Numbered from the stretch's first letter, positions 32,472-42,094 are shown. The stretch: 64,000 nucleotides of DNA from Syntrophorhabdus sp. PtaB.Bin047 (GCA_002067235.1 MVQP01000001.1:19468-83467), one strand, 5' to 3'. Program-made: numbers and translations. Notes: generated by a model from the sequence alone, not told the origin.

Positions 32472-32954
32472 GATGCCTCCCTCCGTTTTCTGACCCTCAG
32501 TTTCACGGGAAAAGTCTCACTCATGAAGATCGAGGGTCTTGCATTTAGTTAAACCATGGAACTGTGGAGCTTTGAAACACTTAATGACAACAGCCGCGGC
32601 GCCCGCCCTGCGTGCCGTCACCCGCCCGCATTTTTCTTACTCGGGGTATGCGCCGGGGTGGCCGGGGTGGCCGTGCCCGTCAATTACGGTCTTCATGCAC
32701 GGCAACAGTTCTCGAGAACTGGAGTGTGAAGACGATTTCCGCATCACCTTCGCACCACAATGCGGCCGATTCGTCCCGTACTGTGTCTCCTCTGTTACAT
32801 ACCTGTCCTGAGGAACAGGATCGTACCGTAAAATCTCCTCATTGATCGACCATTTTCTTCGGAGTGGAAGGGATAATGAAACGGGGCATGGGGTAGACGA
32901 TTCTCCGCAAGGGGACATTCAAGAACCCCCTTCGCCCGGGAAAGAAGGGGACCC
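32472..32954. other. 483-nt intergenic region upstream of the LytS-type kinase
   Basis: No convincing gene is seen; short open frames here have no features. Structure includes a tandem repeat CCGGGGTGG (32651-32670), a perfect 12-bp palindrome GTTCTCGAGAAC (32708-32719), which could be an operator, and an alternative-pairing leader structure just before the kinase gene, listed separately. Confidence 0.5.
32909..32950 (+). promoter_or_regulatory. possible translational switch before the LytS-type kinase gene
   Basis: The segment AAGGGGAC occurs at 32909-32916 and again as the Shine-Dalgarno region at 32945-32952. Between them lies CCCCTTC (32927-32933). It can pair with the first copy (6 bp, 12-nt loop) or with the Shine-Dalgarno copy GAAGGGG at 32944-32950 (7 bp, 10-nt loop), giving mutually exclusive hairpins that open or block the ribosome site. 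Confidence 0.45.
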
Positions 32955-35072
32955 ATGAACTTTCGCACCAGACTTCTCATTGTCGTTGCGGTGATGATCG
33001 TTGTCAGCGTCTTTTTGTCCTCGGCCATCACCTACGTATCCGCCAGACGACACCTTGAGTCAGCCGCCAGGAAGCAGATGGAACAGACGGTGGCTCTCAT
33101 CGCCAAACAGAGCCAGATGGGTCTCGACAGGTTCAAGATGGATATGGAACTGCTCGCGGAATCACGCCTCGTCCGTGACATCGCCAGATCCCCGAAGAAC
33201 GAAACACTCGTACGGGAGACGAACCTGCGTTTTCTGGACATCGTCAGGAAGAACAACGTCTATACGTCCATAAACCTCATCGACCGGGACGCCTGGTGCA
33301 TCGCGTCCTCTTATCCCGACCGCATAGGATATTCCCCCATGCGTCAGATGGTCGCCACACGTCCTGATTTCAAGGCGGCCGTCGCCGGAGAGGCAACGAT
33401 CTCGCAGGTGATCCTCAGCCACGGCACGGGGCGCCCCATCATAGCGATCAGCGTCCCCGTCAGGGAAGACGGCAGGGTTCTGGCCGTGGTGCGTTCCACG
33501 CTGGACCTTGATCACATCAATACCTATTTCCTCGCTCCCCAGGAGACAATACTTGGAGGCAAAGCCTACGTCTACGATCCGTGGCTGGACATGAGCCTGC
33601 CCAAGGGCTGGGTGGTCCCCAACATAATACGGTCCAAACCATACATGCGGCCCGACATTCCCAACCTGCCGGAGTTGGCGACAAACCGCAGCGGCATTGT
33701 CAGCTATTCCACGAAATCGGGCCGGCGCCTGGCTGCGTTCCTAAAAACATCCGACCCTGAATTTCTTTTCGTGGTCGAAAGACCCCTCAGGGATGTTCTT
33801 GCGCCTATCGAGACGATGGGTAAGATTACGCTTGCAACCCTTGTCGCCATGCTCTTTGTAATCAGTGTCGCCGTCTTCAGAATGGCCAACCCCTTCCTGA
33901 GAAAGCTGGAGGGATGCATGGCCTTTGTCCGGGACATCAAGGCCGGGATTCTTGACAGGAGACTGGAGACAAAGGACAACGACGAGATCTCCGGGCTTGC
34001 CCGGGGCCTCAACACCATGGCGCAGAGCCTCGAGGAGAACCGCAACGCTCTGGAAGAGGCAGAGCGTTTGTACCGCGGGCTGTTCGAGAACGCGGTAGAG
34101 GGAATATTCGTGACCGATCTGGAAGGTATCGTGCTCAACGCCAACCCGGCCTTCGCATCCCTTCTGGGTTACAGCTCCCCGACGGAAGTGGTCGGCAGAA
34201 ATGTGTCGCGCTATTACTCCTCCACGAGGCGCAGCCGACTGCTGGATATGCTTGAGACCCATGGAACGGTCAAGAATTTCGAGGTCCTCTTTTACCGGTG
34301 TGACGGATCCCAGAGGATAGGGTCCATATACGCCCGGGCGGACAAGGACGAGAAAGGAAGAACATTTCGGATCCAGGGTATCCTCGATGACATCACGGAA
34401 CAGAGGGAGATCGAGAAGGAGAGGCGCCGTGCGGAAGATGCAGAGCTTCGGTCCGTTCAGGCAAAGCTTGAGGCCCTCAGGTACCAGATCAATCCTCACT
34501 TCCTCTTCAATGTCCTCAATTCCTTGAGCGCCCTCGCCAGGATAAGCTCGCGACAGACCGACCAGCTTATTCAACAGCTTTCCCGCTATCTGCGCTCCAC
34601 CATCTCCTCCAGTGAATCCGGCCTTGTGCCCCTGAGTCAGGAAATGGGAACCATCGAGAGCTATCTCAGCATCGAGAAGGTCCGTTTTGAGGATGACCTG
34701 ATGGTCAACATAGACCTGCCCACGCAGGCCATGGATGTGCGGGTCCCCGAACTCATACTTCAGCCTATCGTGGAAAACGCCGTCAAGTACGGGACGAAGA
34801 CATCGGACCTGCCGCTTAAGATAACCATCGAAGGCTCGATCACCGGTGACCGCCTCCTTCTCCTCAAGGTCACCAACACGGGGCACTGGGTATCGACAGA
34901 AGACGGGAACAAGAGCAGGAAAGGGGTCGGCATCGATAACCTCCGCAAGCGCCTCACCCTCATCTATGCCGATCGGTACCTCTTAAGGACGGAGGAAGAC
35001 AGCGGACTGGTTCGTGTTGTCATCGGGGTACCGCTGGAGACGGGAACCAGGCAAGCACAGTCTCAAGCATGA
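32955..35072 (+). CDS. LytS-type sensor histidine kinase with Cache, HAMP and PAS domains
   Basis: The 705-residue protein has a first membrane helix (about 6-27), a large periplasmic dCache-like sensor (about 30-290), a second helix (about 295-312), HAMP, a PAS domain (about 370-490) and a His_kinase domain with H515 in YQINPHFLFNVLNSL, followed by a HATPase ending in RKGVGIDNLRKRL. It is the LytS/YehU class that signals to LytTR regulators. The next gene encodes its probable partner, which lacks a LytTR domain. AAGGGG precedes ATG 32955 in a potential hairpin. Confidence 0.93.
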   Translation: MNFRTRLLIVVAVMIVVSVFLSSAITYVSARRHLESAARKQMEQTVALIAKQSQMGLDRFKMDMELLAESRLVRDIARSPKNETLVRETNLRFLDIVRKNNVYTSINLIDRDAWCIASSYPDRIGYSPMRQMVATRPDFKAAVAGEATISQVILSHGTGRPIIAISVPVREDGRVLAVVRSTLDLDHINTYFLAPQETILGGKAYVYDPWLDMSLPKGWVVPNIIRSKPYMRPDIPNLPELATNRSGIVSYSTKSGRRLAAFLKTSDPEFLFVVERPLRDVLAPIETMGKITLATLVAMLFVISVAVFRMANPFLRKLEGCMAFVRDIKAGILDRRLETKDNDEISGLARGLNTMAQSLEENRNALEEAERLYRGLFENAVEGIFVTDLEGIVLNANPAFASLLGYSSPTEVVGRNVSRYYSSTRRSRLLDMLETHGTVKNFEVLFYRCDGSQRIGSIYARADKDEKGRTFRIQGILDDITEQREIEKERRRAEDAELRSVQAKLEALRYQINPHFLFNVLNSLSALARISSRQTDQLIQQLSRYLRSTISSSESGLVPLSQEMGTIESYLSIEKVRFEDDLMVNIDLPTQAMDVRVPELILQPIVENAVKYGTKTSDLPLKITIEGSITGDRLLLLKVTNTGHWVSTEDGNKSRKGVGIDNLRKRLTLIYADRYLLRTEEDSGLVRVVIGVPLETGTRQAQSQA

Positions 35073-35193
35073 GGCTCCATCGGGACATTTCGGCTTCCCA
35101 GCGTGCCTTGAGGCCCCCACCGCTTCCGTCGGGGTGGACACGATATGATTGCCCTGGTGGGGATGGCGTATTACAATTGAGGTCGAGACAACC

Positions 35194-35574
35194 ATGAAGG
35201 AAGAACAGGAAAGAGAGATCAGAGTACTCATCGTGGACGACGAACGCCTCGCCCGGGTAAACCTTAGAGGACTTCTCGGCGAGCATCCTTATGTCCGCAT
35301 TGTGGGTGAGGCCAGAAACATTGCAGAGGCCCGGCAGATACTGGATGAAACACCGGTCGACCTCATCTTCCTCGACATCCAGATGCCCGGAGGGTCAGGA
35401 TTCGATCTGCTGGAAGCCCTGGAGCGCCGGCCGCATGTTGTCTTCGTTACGGCCCACGACCACTATGTCACGCAGGCGTCGGCGTCACAGGCCCTCGATT
35501 TCCTTCTCAAGCCCGTTGATCCTGATCGCCTGGGCGAATCCCTCCAAAAAGCCCTGAGTTATCGCGAAGGCTAA
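35194..35574 (+). CDS. single-domain response regulator (receiver only)
   Basis: From ATG 35194 the protein has 126 residues and consists of one receiver domain: DD at 15-16, phosphoacceptor Asp61 in FLDIQMPGG, Thr in FVTAHD and Lys in LLKPVDPDR. The sequence is close to the receiver of the LytTR regulator at 14061, with the same LARxNLRxLL-x-EHPYV and MPGGSGFDLL stretches, but it stops at the end of the receiver. It follows the LytS-type kinase by 121 nt. It may act as a phosphate sink or shuttle. The following bases encode no LytTR remnant. Confidence 0.9.
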   Translation: MKEEQEREIRVLIVDDERLARVNLRGLLGEHPYVRIVGEARNIAEARQILDETPVDLIFLDIQMPGGSGFDLLEALERRPHVVFVTAHDHYVTQASASQALDFLLKPVDPDRLGESLQKALSYREG

Positions 35575-35610
35575 GACCATCCACCGGCTTTCCTCAGCCA
35601 TGGTGTGCCA

Positions 35611-36321
35611 TCACCTGTCCCTGTGGTGGGGAGGCACGGGAGAGGGTGGGGCTTTATTGCTTCCCGAGGGTGGCTCACCTGGTCCCTTCGATGGCAAAGG
35701 TCTCGAAGGGCGAGGAGAAGGCGGGGCGGCGGGCGGAGTGGGGGAAGAAGAAGGGGACCGCGGAGAGGACGGCATCGCCTCGGCAGGAGCAGACGGGGCA
35801 TTCTTGCCGCCGCGCTTTGCCTGATCCATAAGATACACGGACACGCTCTGCTCGCCCCGGGTCAGAATGATGCTGTCGTTGTTTATCTCCGTCACCGAAT
35901 AACCCGCGTATACAGAACCCTTCCTCAGTTCCGCCTGTCTCTTCCCCCGGCCGGGAGATGTCGTCGGATTCTTCTTGTCTTCGACGAAGGCGACACGCTG
36001 GTTCCCATACATGATTATGCCACACAGAAAAAGCTCCGGTTTCGGCAGCTCCTTCTTCGCATCGATAGGTATGACCCTTTGGGGATGGAAGAGGTTCATT
36101 TCAGTGACGACGGCATAATCGGTGGGAAGGGGCTGAGCAACCTCTTCCGCAGGTTTTTCCGGCAAGACCGTCTCTTTCGGAACAATCCGCGGAAGCTTAA
36201 GACGGTTGTTCACGGACATCGCCGGACAGATGATGCCGATACCTGCCATGACCAGGGCGACAGCCAGAAGGACGTTGAGGAGGGTCACATTGCGCGGGAT
36301 GGACCGCAGCACCTTCATCAT
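35611..36321 (-). CDS. gspC: type II secretion protein C-like (GspC/PulC)
   Basis: The 236-residue protein has a cytoplasmic start, one membrane helix (about 15-34) and a periplasmic HR-like domain (about 65-175) with EMNLFHPQR, LCGIIMYGNQRVAFVED and GYSVTEINNDSIIL. This is the region of GspC that contacts the secretin. The C-terminal 60 residues are a Pro/Ser-rich tail without a PDZ or coiled-coil domain. It is the last gene of the operon, starting 1 nt after gspM, whereas gspC is first in most systems. Confidence 0.8.
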   Translation of the reverse strand: MMKVLRSIPRNVTLLNVLLAVALVMAGIGIICPAMSVNNRLKLPRIVPKETVLPEKPAEEVAQPLPTDYAVVTEMNLFHPQRVIPIDAKKELPKPELFLCGIIMYGNQRVAFVEDKKNPTTSPGRGKRQAELRKGSVYAGYSVTEINNDSIILTRGEQSVSVYLMDQAKRGGKNAPSAPAEAMPSSPRSPSSSPTPPAAPPSPRPSRPLPSKGPGEPPSGSNKAPPSPVPPHHRDR

Positions 36322-36322
36322 G

Positions 36323-36877
36323 TCACTTTCCTCCCGCCAGTGAAGACAGGCGCAGCTTCACCATCAGTTCCCTGGGGTCGCGGAAGTTCCGCACCCGCGT
36401 GTCTATTTCCCGCACAACGATGTAAGGCGTATGGGTCTCGATGCCGAAGAGGACGTCACTGAGCGCTCTTGTGTCGGGCAGTGCCGCGTCGACGGTTATA
36501 GTCACCACCTGGAATCTGCCCGATTCCTCCGTTTTTTCCACACGCTCGCTGGCAATGGACCCTCCCCGCCCTGTGATTATACCCTTGACCGCCTCCTGCA
36601 GGGCCGCCGCACTCAGTGTAGGCGTCTGCGCCTCGATGGTCTTTGATGCGGCAGCCTTCCTCTTCTCCTTCAGGGCGTCGAGCCTCTCTTCGATCCGGGA
36701 CCTTCCGGCGATCGTTTCCATACACTTCATGAGTGCCCTTTCCCGTGCGGCCCTCGTCTCCCTGAGAGAGACCATTTCCTTGCGGGCGTTCACAAAACCA
36801 TACTGATAGACGGTGAGGACGGCGAGAACGATGATCGCGGGAACCGCGTATATGAGGATCCTATTTTCCTTTTTCAT
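36323..36877 (-). CDS. gspM: type II secretion protein M (GspM, PilO-like)
   Basis: This 184-residue inner-membrane protein has one helix (about 7-25), a coiled coil (about 30-80) and a ferredoxin-like periplasmic domain (about 90-184). It matches the PilO-like subtype b of GspM that pairs with GspL/PilN in the assembly platform. Its start overlaps gspL by 17 nt. Confidence 0.8.
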   Translation of the reverse strand: MKKENRILIYAVPAIIVLAVLTVYQYGFVNARKEMVSLRETRAARERALMKCMETIAGRSRIEERLDALKEKRKAAASKTIEAQTPTLSAAALQEAVKGIITGRGGSIASERVEKTEESGRFQVVTITVDAALPDTRALSDVLFGIETHTPYIVVREIDTRVRNFRDPRELMVKLRLSSLAGGK

Positions 36878-38420
36878 CCTTCTTCACCGTCCCTTCCGTC
36901 TTTGCCTCCTGTTTTTTGAACCCTTCCAGCTCCATCCGAACGACAAAACGCTCCCCGTTGAGCCGTGCGTCCTTCATCGTCGGTGAGGCGAATTCGACCT
37001 TTCTGAAAAGGTCCGACTGCTCCAGAATGGAGAGCACCCCCGTCGCCGATGCGGCATAGCCCTCGATCTCTGCCGTCTCTTCCGTGATTCTCGTTCTTGT
37101 GAGCCACACCGTTTTCGGGAGGAGCGAGGTCAGCCCTTTAAGGATATTGAGCGACATGGGCCTCTTCTTCTTGAATTCTTCCATTTGATCCAGCTCGCCC
37201 TGCAAAGCCTCCGCCTCCTTTTTCAAACGTTCCACTTCCATCACATCCTTCCTGCGGGATCTTATCTGCTCCTCAATAGCGGTGATCTTGCGCTTCTCGA
37301 TCTCAAGAGGTACGACAACGTAGGGGATCAGCATCATGACAAGGAGCGCGGCAAGCACGTAAGAGGTGATCCGGGGCCCCTTCTTCTTTTCCCCGGCACC
37401 GCTGCGTGCAAGATCGAAGGTTTTGAGGCCCGGGGAAAGGGCCTCATGGAGCATTGCCGCGGGAGCAAAGGGGACATTCTTCCGGCTTCCCCCGAAGAGT
37501 GACATCGTTTCGCTATCCCCGATCTGTCTGTGCGCGATGTCCGGCAGCACGTCTCCGGCCCCGACACCGTTCTCGGCAACAAGGTACGCGGGCCGCGACC
37601 CATCGGCTGCGCCGGCTGCAGCAAGGGCAGCCCTCACATCTTCGTAGCGCCTCTGCGGGTCCTCTTCATCGCCGCACGAATCAAAGGAACCGTAGAAATT
37701 ACCCGCCAGGTTATCCTCTTCGACCGACCAGCCTTCGTATCCATAAGGGTCAACGTGAAGGGACACGAAGGTCCTGCTCCCGGCAAGGCGCCCGCACAAC
37801 CGTGCCATCTCCACCGAAGGCGTCGATACCTTCACGGGCGGGAGCCCCCTTTCCCTCAGTGCCGCCAAACAGGGATTCAATCTCTCTTTTCTCGCGGCCA
37901 TGAGGGTTATGGCGATCCTTTCATTCCTTTCTGCGCCGACAACATGATCGTACATGGCATCGGCGGCCGTGAGGGGAGTAAGCCTGTCGATCTCGTACGT
38001 CACTACAGGTCCCATGTTCTCTTTCACAGTTGAGGGCATGTCCGCAGTCCTGATGACAACCCATTCCCGGGGAACACCCAAGAGCACCTTCGAGCCTCTA
38101 TGCCCCAGTTCCTTCATCGCGCGGGACGCGGCGGCGGCAAGATCGTCGGGGGTCGGATATCCATCTTCTTCAAGAGCATACCTTGCAAACCCCGTGAGCC
38201 GCCTGCGGTTGAGAAAGCGCTCACCCGCTGCCGCCGACACGCATCCCCGCTCCATGCAGACAGCCAGGAAGCGCTCGGGCAAAATGATACCTTCAACGAG
38301 GTTGCAGTTCAGCACTGCCCATATTCTCAGGCACAGGGGTTCAACTTTTGCCCTCACGGTCCTCACGTATGCGATGCCTTTCTCAATGGCGGGGCTCAGA
38401 GCTAAGGATCCAATTCTCAT
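36861..38420 (-). CDS. gspL: type II secretion protein L, PilM-PilN fusion type (GspL)
   Basis: The 519-residue protein joins an actin-like PilM/GspL cytoplasmic domain (about 1-325; VLLGVPREWVVIRT, YEIDRLTPL) to a membrane helix (about 350-370), a coiled coil (about 375-415) and a PilN-like periplasmic domain (LNILKGLTSLLPKTVWLTRT). It anchors the GspE ATPase to the membrane. ATGA overlap with gspK and 17-nt overlap with gspM show one operon. Confidence 0.85.
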   Translation of the reverse strand: MRIGSLALSPAIEKGIAYVRTVRAKVEPLCLRIWAVLNCNLVEGIILPERFLAVCMERGCVSAAAGERFLNRRRLTGFARYALEEDGYPTPDDLAAAASRAMKELGHRGSKVLLGVPREWVVIRTADMPSTVKENMGPVVTYEIDRLTPLTAADAMYDHVVGAERNERIAITLMAARKERLNPCLAALRERGLPPVKVSTPSVEMARLCGRLAGSRTFVSLHVDPYGYEGWSVEEDNLAGNFYGSFDSCGDEEDPQRRYEDVRAALAAAGAADGSRPAYLVAENGVGAGDVLPDIAHRQIGDSETMSLFGGSRKNVPFAPAAMLHEALSPGLKTFDLARSGAGEKKKGPRITSYVLAALLVMMLIPYVVVPLEIEKRKITAIEEQIRSRRKDVMEVERLKKEAEALQGELDQMEEFKKKRPMSLNILKGLTSLLPKTVWLTRTRITEETAEIEGYAASATGVLSILEQSDLFRKVEFASPTMKDARLNGERFVVRMELEGFKKQEAKTEGTVKKDEKGK

Positions 38421-39394
38421 TTCGTTGTCTCCGCGGGGGTCTTGTAATAGACATACTCGTATGTCCCTCCCGTCCTGACGAGGAGTGTGGCCCGGATACC
38501 GTGGCCATCTTCGGCGCCACCTCTGAAACCCGTCGACTCTACGGTATAGCCGACGGATTCAGCGACGTCTATGTAGGATGATGCGCTGCTGTATCCCCCT
38601 CCCATGATGCCCTTAACATCATCGATGGTTTTCAGCTCCGCCTGCTTCCTTCGATCGATGATCTTTGCCGCTCGGTCCTCCGACGCGCCGGGCAGTGCCA
38701 TGATGACCTCTTTCGCTGCAAAATTCACGTTTATCTTCGACGCATCCCCATAAACGGTGACGAAGTGGATGAGCCCTTTATGCTCTTTTGTTCCGAAGAG
38801 GATGTCGGGAGTCACACCTTTTACCAGAAGGAGTTCCTCCACCGTATCAAAGGGCCCGTTCTTCGCCCTGTAAGGGTTGGGGAGGGACTGGTAGTAGTCG
38901 TCTTCGGCGCCGTTCAGACGGTGGAGGATGTCCTTATCCATCCAGTCGAGAGCCGAATCCACGACGGTGTCCGCCGTCTCCTTCGGAACTCCGAGGTTGA
39001 CGAGAAGATTGTCGAGGATGATCTTGTTCCCATCGTTCATGGTATTGAGATTGATCCGCCCCGCCTCGTTGAAGATCCTGACGACATACCTGCCATCACC
39101 GACATCGCCCTCGATAGCCGTGCCGTCGACCCTCAAGGTCTCTCCGCTGTCGGGGACGACGGTCTTGTTCAGGTTCTCCTGCCGATAGTATATCTCCAGG
39201 ATCGCCCGCTCCAGCCCGGCCTGCGCGAGAAGGCCCTCTACCAATGAATCTCGAAAGAGGAGGGCCGCCCTGCTTTCGGTCTTCGCCAGGACGGAAAAGG
39301 ACATGACGATGACCATGAGGATAATGATCACCCAGAGCACCATGATGAGGGCAAAGCCCTTCTCCTCGTGAAGAAAGCGTTTCTCTCTTCTCAT
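38417..39394 (-). CDS. gspK: type II secretion minor pseudopilin K
   Basis: The 325-residue protein has a prepilin leader ending EEKG-FALIMVLWVI, with the membrane helix following. It lacks Glu at position 5 of the mature protein, as is usual for GspK. The large globular domain contains RINLNTMND, the helix-hairpin-helix-like LLLVKGVTPDIL and INVNFAAKEV, typical of GspK. It sits at the tip of the pseudopilus with GspI and GspJ. Confidence 0.92.
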   Translation of the reverse strand: MRREKRFLHEEKGFALIMVLWVIIILMVIVMSFSVLAKTESRAALLFRDSLVEGLLAQAGLERAILEIYYRQENLNKTVVPDSGETLRVDGTAIEGDVGDGRYVVRIFNEAGRINLNTMNDGNKIILDNLLVNLGVPKETADTVVDSALDWMDKDILHRLNGAEDDYYQSLPNPYRAKNGPFDTVEELLLVKGVTPDILFGTKEHKGLIHFVTVYGDASKINVNFAAKEVIMALPGASEDRAAKIIDRRKQAELKTIDDVKGIMGGGYSSASSYIDVAESVGYTVESTGFRGGAEDGHGIRATLLVRTGGTYEYVYYKTPAETTK

Positions 39395-40038
39395 GTCCCA
39401 CTCTCTTCATCAGGGTCATTCCCCGGCGGCTTCCTGCTTCGCAGGGGTATCGTGAGAGAGAATTTCCTGGCGCCTTTTTCCAGGTGGAGCTTTACCTTTT
39501 GCGGGAGATGGGTGGTGTCCGCCAGTTCGTCCGACCAGCCACCCCCTCCCAGCCCCTTTATCTTTGCGGATTGAAGGTATTCAAACCGGATGTCGTCGAA
39601 ACCGTCGAGAAGTTTCGCTTCCCTTGCGTTCTCCATACCTATCGTGGCCTCCTTCAGATAGAGCGCCAGCTTTCCCTCTTCATCCTTTTCGATCCTGTAT
39701 GAGGCTATGGCATACCCCTTCCGGCCGCCAAAGAGAGAGCGGTTAGATGCGAATGTCATCGAATCGCGCGCACCTATGAACACCGATCTCTTGAGGTCCT
39801 TTTCCTCCTTCACTGTGAGTGGGAGGCAGGACTGCAACTGGGAATCGACGAGCCTCATGGAGACCCTGAGGCGCTCCATCCACTCTGCCTTTCTCTCGCC
39901 CCCCTCGAGGGAGCGGTGTCCGGCTCGCATTGAGGCGGCAAGAATAACTACGATCATGACAACAAGTACGATGGAGATCATGAGTTCCAGGAGCGTAAAC
40001 CCCCCCGACCGGGAAAGGCTGTCCTTAAATCTTCTCAT
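39391..40038 (-). CDS. gspJ: type II secretion minor pseudopilin J
   Basis: The 215-residue protein has the prepilin motif SGG-FTLLELMISIVL with Glu5, a long membrane helix and a beta-rich C-terminal domain. Size and position between gspI and gspK identify it as GspJ. It overlaps both neighbours (14 nt and 4 nt). Confidence 0.88.
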   Translation of the reverse strand: MRRFKDSLSRSGGFTLLELMISIVLVVMIVVILAASMRAGHRSLEGGERKAEWMERLRVSMRLVDSQLQSCLPLTVKEEKDLKRSVFIGARDSMTFASNRSLFGGRKGYAIASYRIEKDEEGKLALYLKEATIGMENAREAKLLDGFDDIRFEYLQSAKIKGLGGGGWSDELADTTHLPQKVKLHLEKGARKFSLTIPLRSRKPPGNDPDEESGT

Positions 40039-40462
40039 TTTTGATCACCTCTCTCCTGACTGTTTTGAAGGTTTTCAGGGAAAATGACCTTTTCCTCGCC
40101 CCCTGCTGCCAGGAGACATTGAGCACCACCTCGAACATCTGCCACGAGAAACCCTTCGTGCGCTCCCCAAGCGCCTCCGTTACGGTCATATCCATCACAT
40201 AGCCATCCTTCGTCTCGGTTGAGGTGCCCTCCTTCAACTGCCCACCCTCAAGTAGTTCCCTCATCCTTATATCAGCAAGCACCGTTGCCGTGAGGTAGTC
40301 GTCTGACATCGAGAGCGTCTTGAGATTCGCCGAGAACAACTGGAGGACGACAGTGACCACAGTGGCAAGAATAACGAAGGCCACAAGGATCTCGAGGAGG
40401 GTGAAACCCTCCGGACCTGCGGGAAAGCGGCGCCTTCCTGATCTTTCAGTCTTCTTTCGCAT
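40025..40462 (-). CDS. gspI: type II secretion minor pseudopilin I
   Basis: This 145-residue protein has an 18-residue basic leader and the processing site PEG-FTLLEILVAFVI with Glu5. The C-terminal part includes LADIRMRELL and LNVSWQQGARKRSFSLKTF, fitting GspI. The start overlaps gspH by 17 nt. GspI nucleates the tip complex with J and K. Confidence 0.88.
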   Translation of the reverse strand: MRKKTERSGRRRFPAGPEGFTLLEILVAFVILATVVTVVLQLFSANLKTLSMSDDYLTATVLADIRMRELLEGGQLKEGTSTETKDGYVMDMTVTEALGERTKGFSWQMFEVVLNVSWQQGARKRSFSLKTFKTVRREVIKNEKI

Positions 40463-40901
40463 AACCCTTCACGACCACGGACCCGATCACAGGATCGATC
40501 TCGATCCTCAAGGTCTTCTTTTTGGTTCCGAGAATGATCTCACATGGCTCAACCGTTCCCGACGCATCGGCGATGATGTCGTATTCTCCCCCGTAGACCC
40601 CGCCCCTGACAGGGTCCACCACACTGATGGCAACACCCTCCGGAACCGCGCGGCGGGCCGCTCCTTTGAGGCCATAGGTCCTGCGGTTAAGGTCGATCGT
40701 CACACGCCGCTCTCCCCTTACGCTCATCGCCTCTATGCGCGCCATGCGGATGAGACCCGAAAGTTCCCGCGCCGTACCGTCAAGCTTCGCCGAGGGCAGA
40801 CGGTTCGCGAAATGCACGCCCGACAGGCCAAGAAAGACCACCATGAGGGTCATGACTATCACCAGTTCGAGAAGCGTGAAACCACTATCGTTCACCTTCA
40901 A
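40446..40901 (-). CDS. gspH: type II secretion pseudopilin H
   Basis: The 151-residue protein has a very short leader, processing site DSG-FTLLELVIVMTL with Glu5, and a GspH/FimT-like C-terminal domain with ELSGLIRMARIEAM and GERRVTIDL. It starts within the ATGA overlap with gspF. It is expected at the junction between the GspG shaft and the tip. Confidence 0.88.
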   Translation of the reverse strand: MKVNDSGFTLLELVIVMTLMVVFLGLSGVHFANRLPSAKLDGTARELSGLIRMARIEAMSVRGERRVTIDLNRRTYGLKGAARRAVPEGVAISVVDPVRGGVYGGEYDIIADASGTVEPCEIILGTKKKTLRIEIDPVIGSVVVKGYAKED

Positions 40902-42094
40902 AACGGCAGCTCCAGGATACCGAATATCGCAACGAGCATGGAGACGACGATGAAAGCGATGACGAGCCCCATGGTAAGGATGATCGCGGGCTCAAGAAGA
41001 CCCATGAACCGTTTGACCGAGTCTTTGAGGCTCTTCTCGTAGGTTGTCGCCACCTTGAGCAGCATGGTATCGAGCTGCCCCGTCTCTTCGCCTACCTTTA
41101 TCATGGACAACGCCAGCTGAGGGAAGACCTTCGCCTCGGTGAGCGGCACGGCAATGCCCTTGCCTTCCTTCACGTCCCTGGCCACCGCACCGATCGCGGA
41201 AGCAACAACGCGGTTCCCGATAACGTCTTTGGAGTTCTGCAGGGCCTGCAGGAAAGGAACGCCGCTTTTTATGAGGGTCCCCATGGTTCTGCAGAATCGG
41301 GCCGTTTCGAGCTTGCTCACGACGTCCCTGAGGAACCTGAACTTTATCTTGTCCCAAAGGATCCCGCCCCGCTCGGTCTTTATAAACCGCCACACCACAA
41401 ACGCTCCCGATACAGCCGCCGGAAGAAGGATCCACCAGAGGTCCCTCAGGAAGTTACTGAAGTGAAGGATCATCTGCGTGGATGCTGGAATCGTCCCGCC
41501 CATCTCTTTGAAGAGAATGGAGAAGCGAGGTATGACGAAGGTAAGGAGGATGACGATCGAAATGCTTCCCGTGACCCCGAGGATCACGGGGTAGATCATG
41601 GCCGAGTAGACACTGTCTTTCAGTTCTTTCGCTGTTTCGAGAAACTCGCCCAGCTTTTCGAGGACGATCTCCAGAACACCACCCGTTTCACCGGCCCGGA
41701 CCATATTCACGTAAAGCCTGGGAAAAACCCCGGGATGTTTTTTCAGGGCATCGGAAAAGGAACTCCCTTCGCGTATGAGTTTCAGAACGGAATTGACCAC
41801 CTCCTGCATCTGCCTGCCTTCAGAGACCCCGGCCAGGATGTTGAGGCTCCGGTCGAGGGGAAGGCCCGCTCCGATAAGCGCCGACAGCTCGGCTGTGAAG
41901 GTAAGAAGATCGCCCTTCGATGAGTGCAGCGACACGCCCTTTCTGAGGGCCCCCTTTCTCGGCGACGTGACCTTCAAAGGGATGGCGCCCGAGTCCTTGA
42001 TCCTCGTGAGAGCAAGGCCTTCATCAGGCGCCTCGATGGTGCCTTCGATGATGGCGCCTTCAAGGGTTGTCGCCTTGTACGAATATACTCCCAA
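40898..42094 (-). CDS. gspF: type II secretion inner-membrane platform protein F
   Basis: The 398-residue protein contains two T2SF repeats (about 65-190 and 270-390) with three membrane helices and the usual opening YSYKATTLEGAIIEGTIEA. Motifs such as GLPLDRSLNILA, VRAGETGGVLEIVLEKLGEF and KVGEETGQLDTML identify GspF/PilC. It directly abuts gspE without spacing. Confidence 0.95.
   Translation of the reverse strand: MGVYSYKATTLEGAIIEGTIEAPDEGLALTRIKDSGAIPLKVTSPRKGALRKGVSLHSSKGDLLTFTAELSALIGAGLPLDRSLNILAGVSEGRQMQEVVNSVLKLIREGSSFSDALKKHPGVFPRLYVNMVRAGETGGVLEIVLEKLGEFLETAKELKDSVYSAMIYPVILGVTGSISIVILLTFVIPRFSILFKEMGGTIPASTQMILHFSNFLRDLWWILLPAAVSGAFVVWRFIKTERGGILWDKIKFRFLRDVVSKLETARFCRTMGTLIKSGVPFLQALQNSKDVIGNRVVASAIGAVARDVKEGKGIAVPLTEAKVFPQLALSMIKVGEETGQLDTMLLKVATTYEKSLKDSVKRFMGLLEPAIILTMGLVIAFIVVSMLVAIFGILELPF

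Noticed and set aside
32539..32845. Plus-strand frames in the gap before the LytS-type kinase
   Set aside because: No Shine-Dalgarno, no recognisable features, and they cover palindromes and simple repeats.
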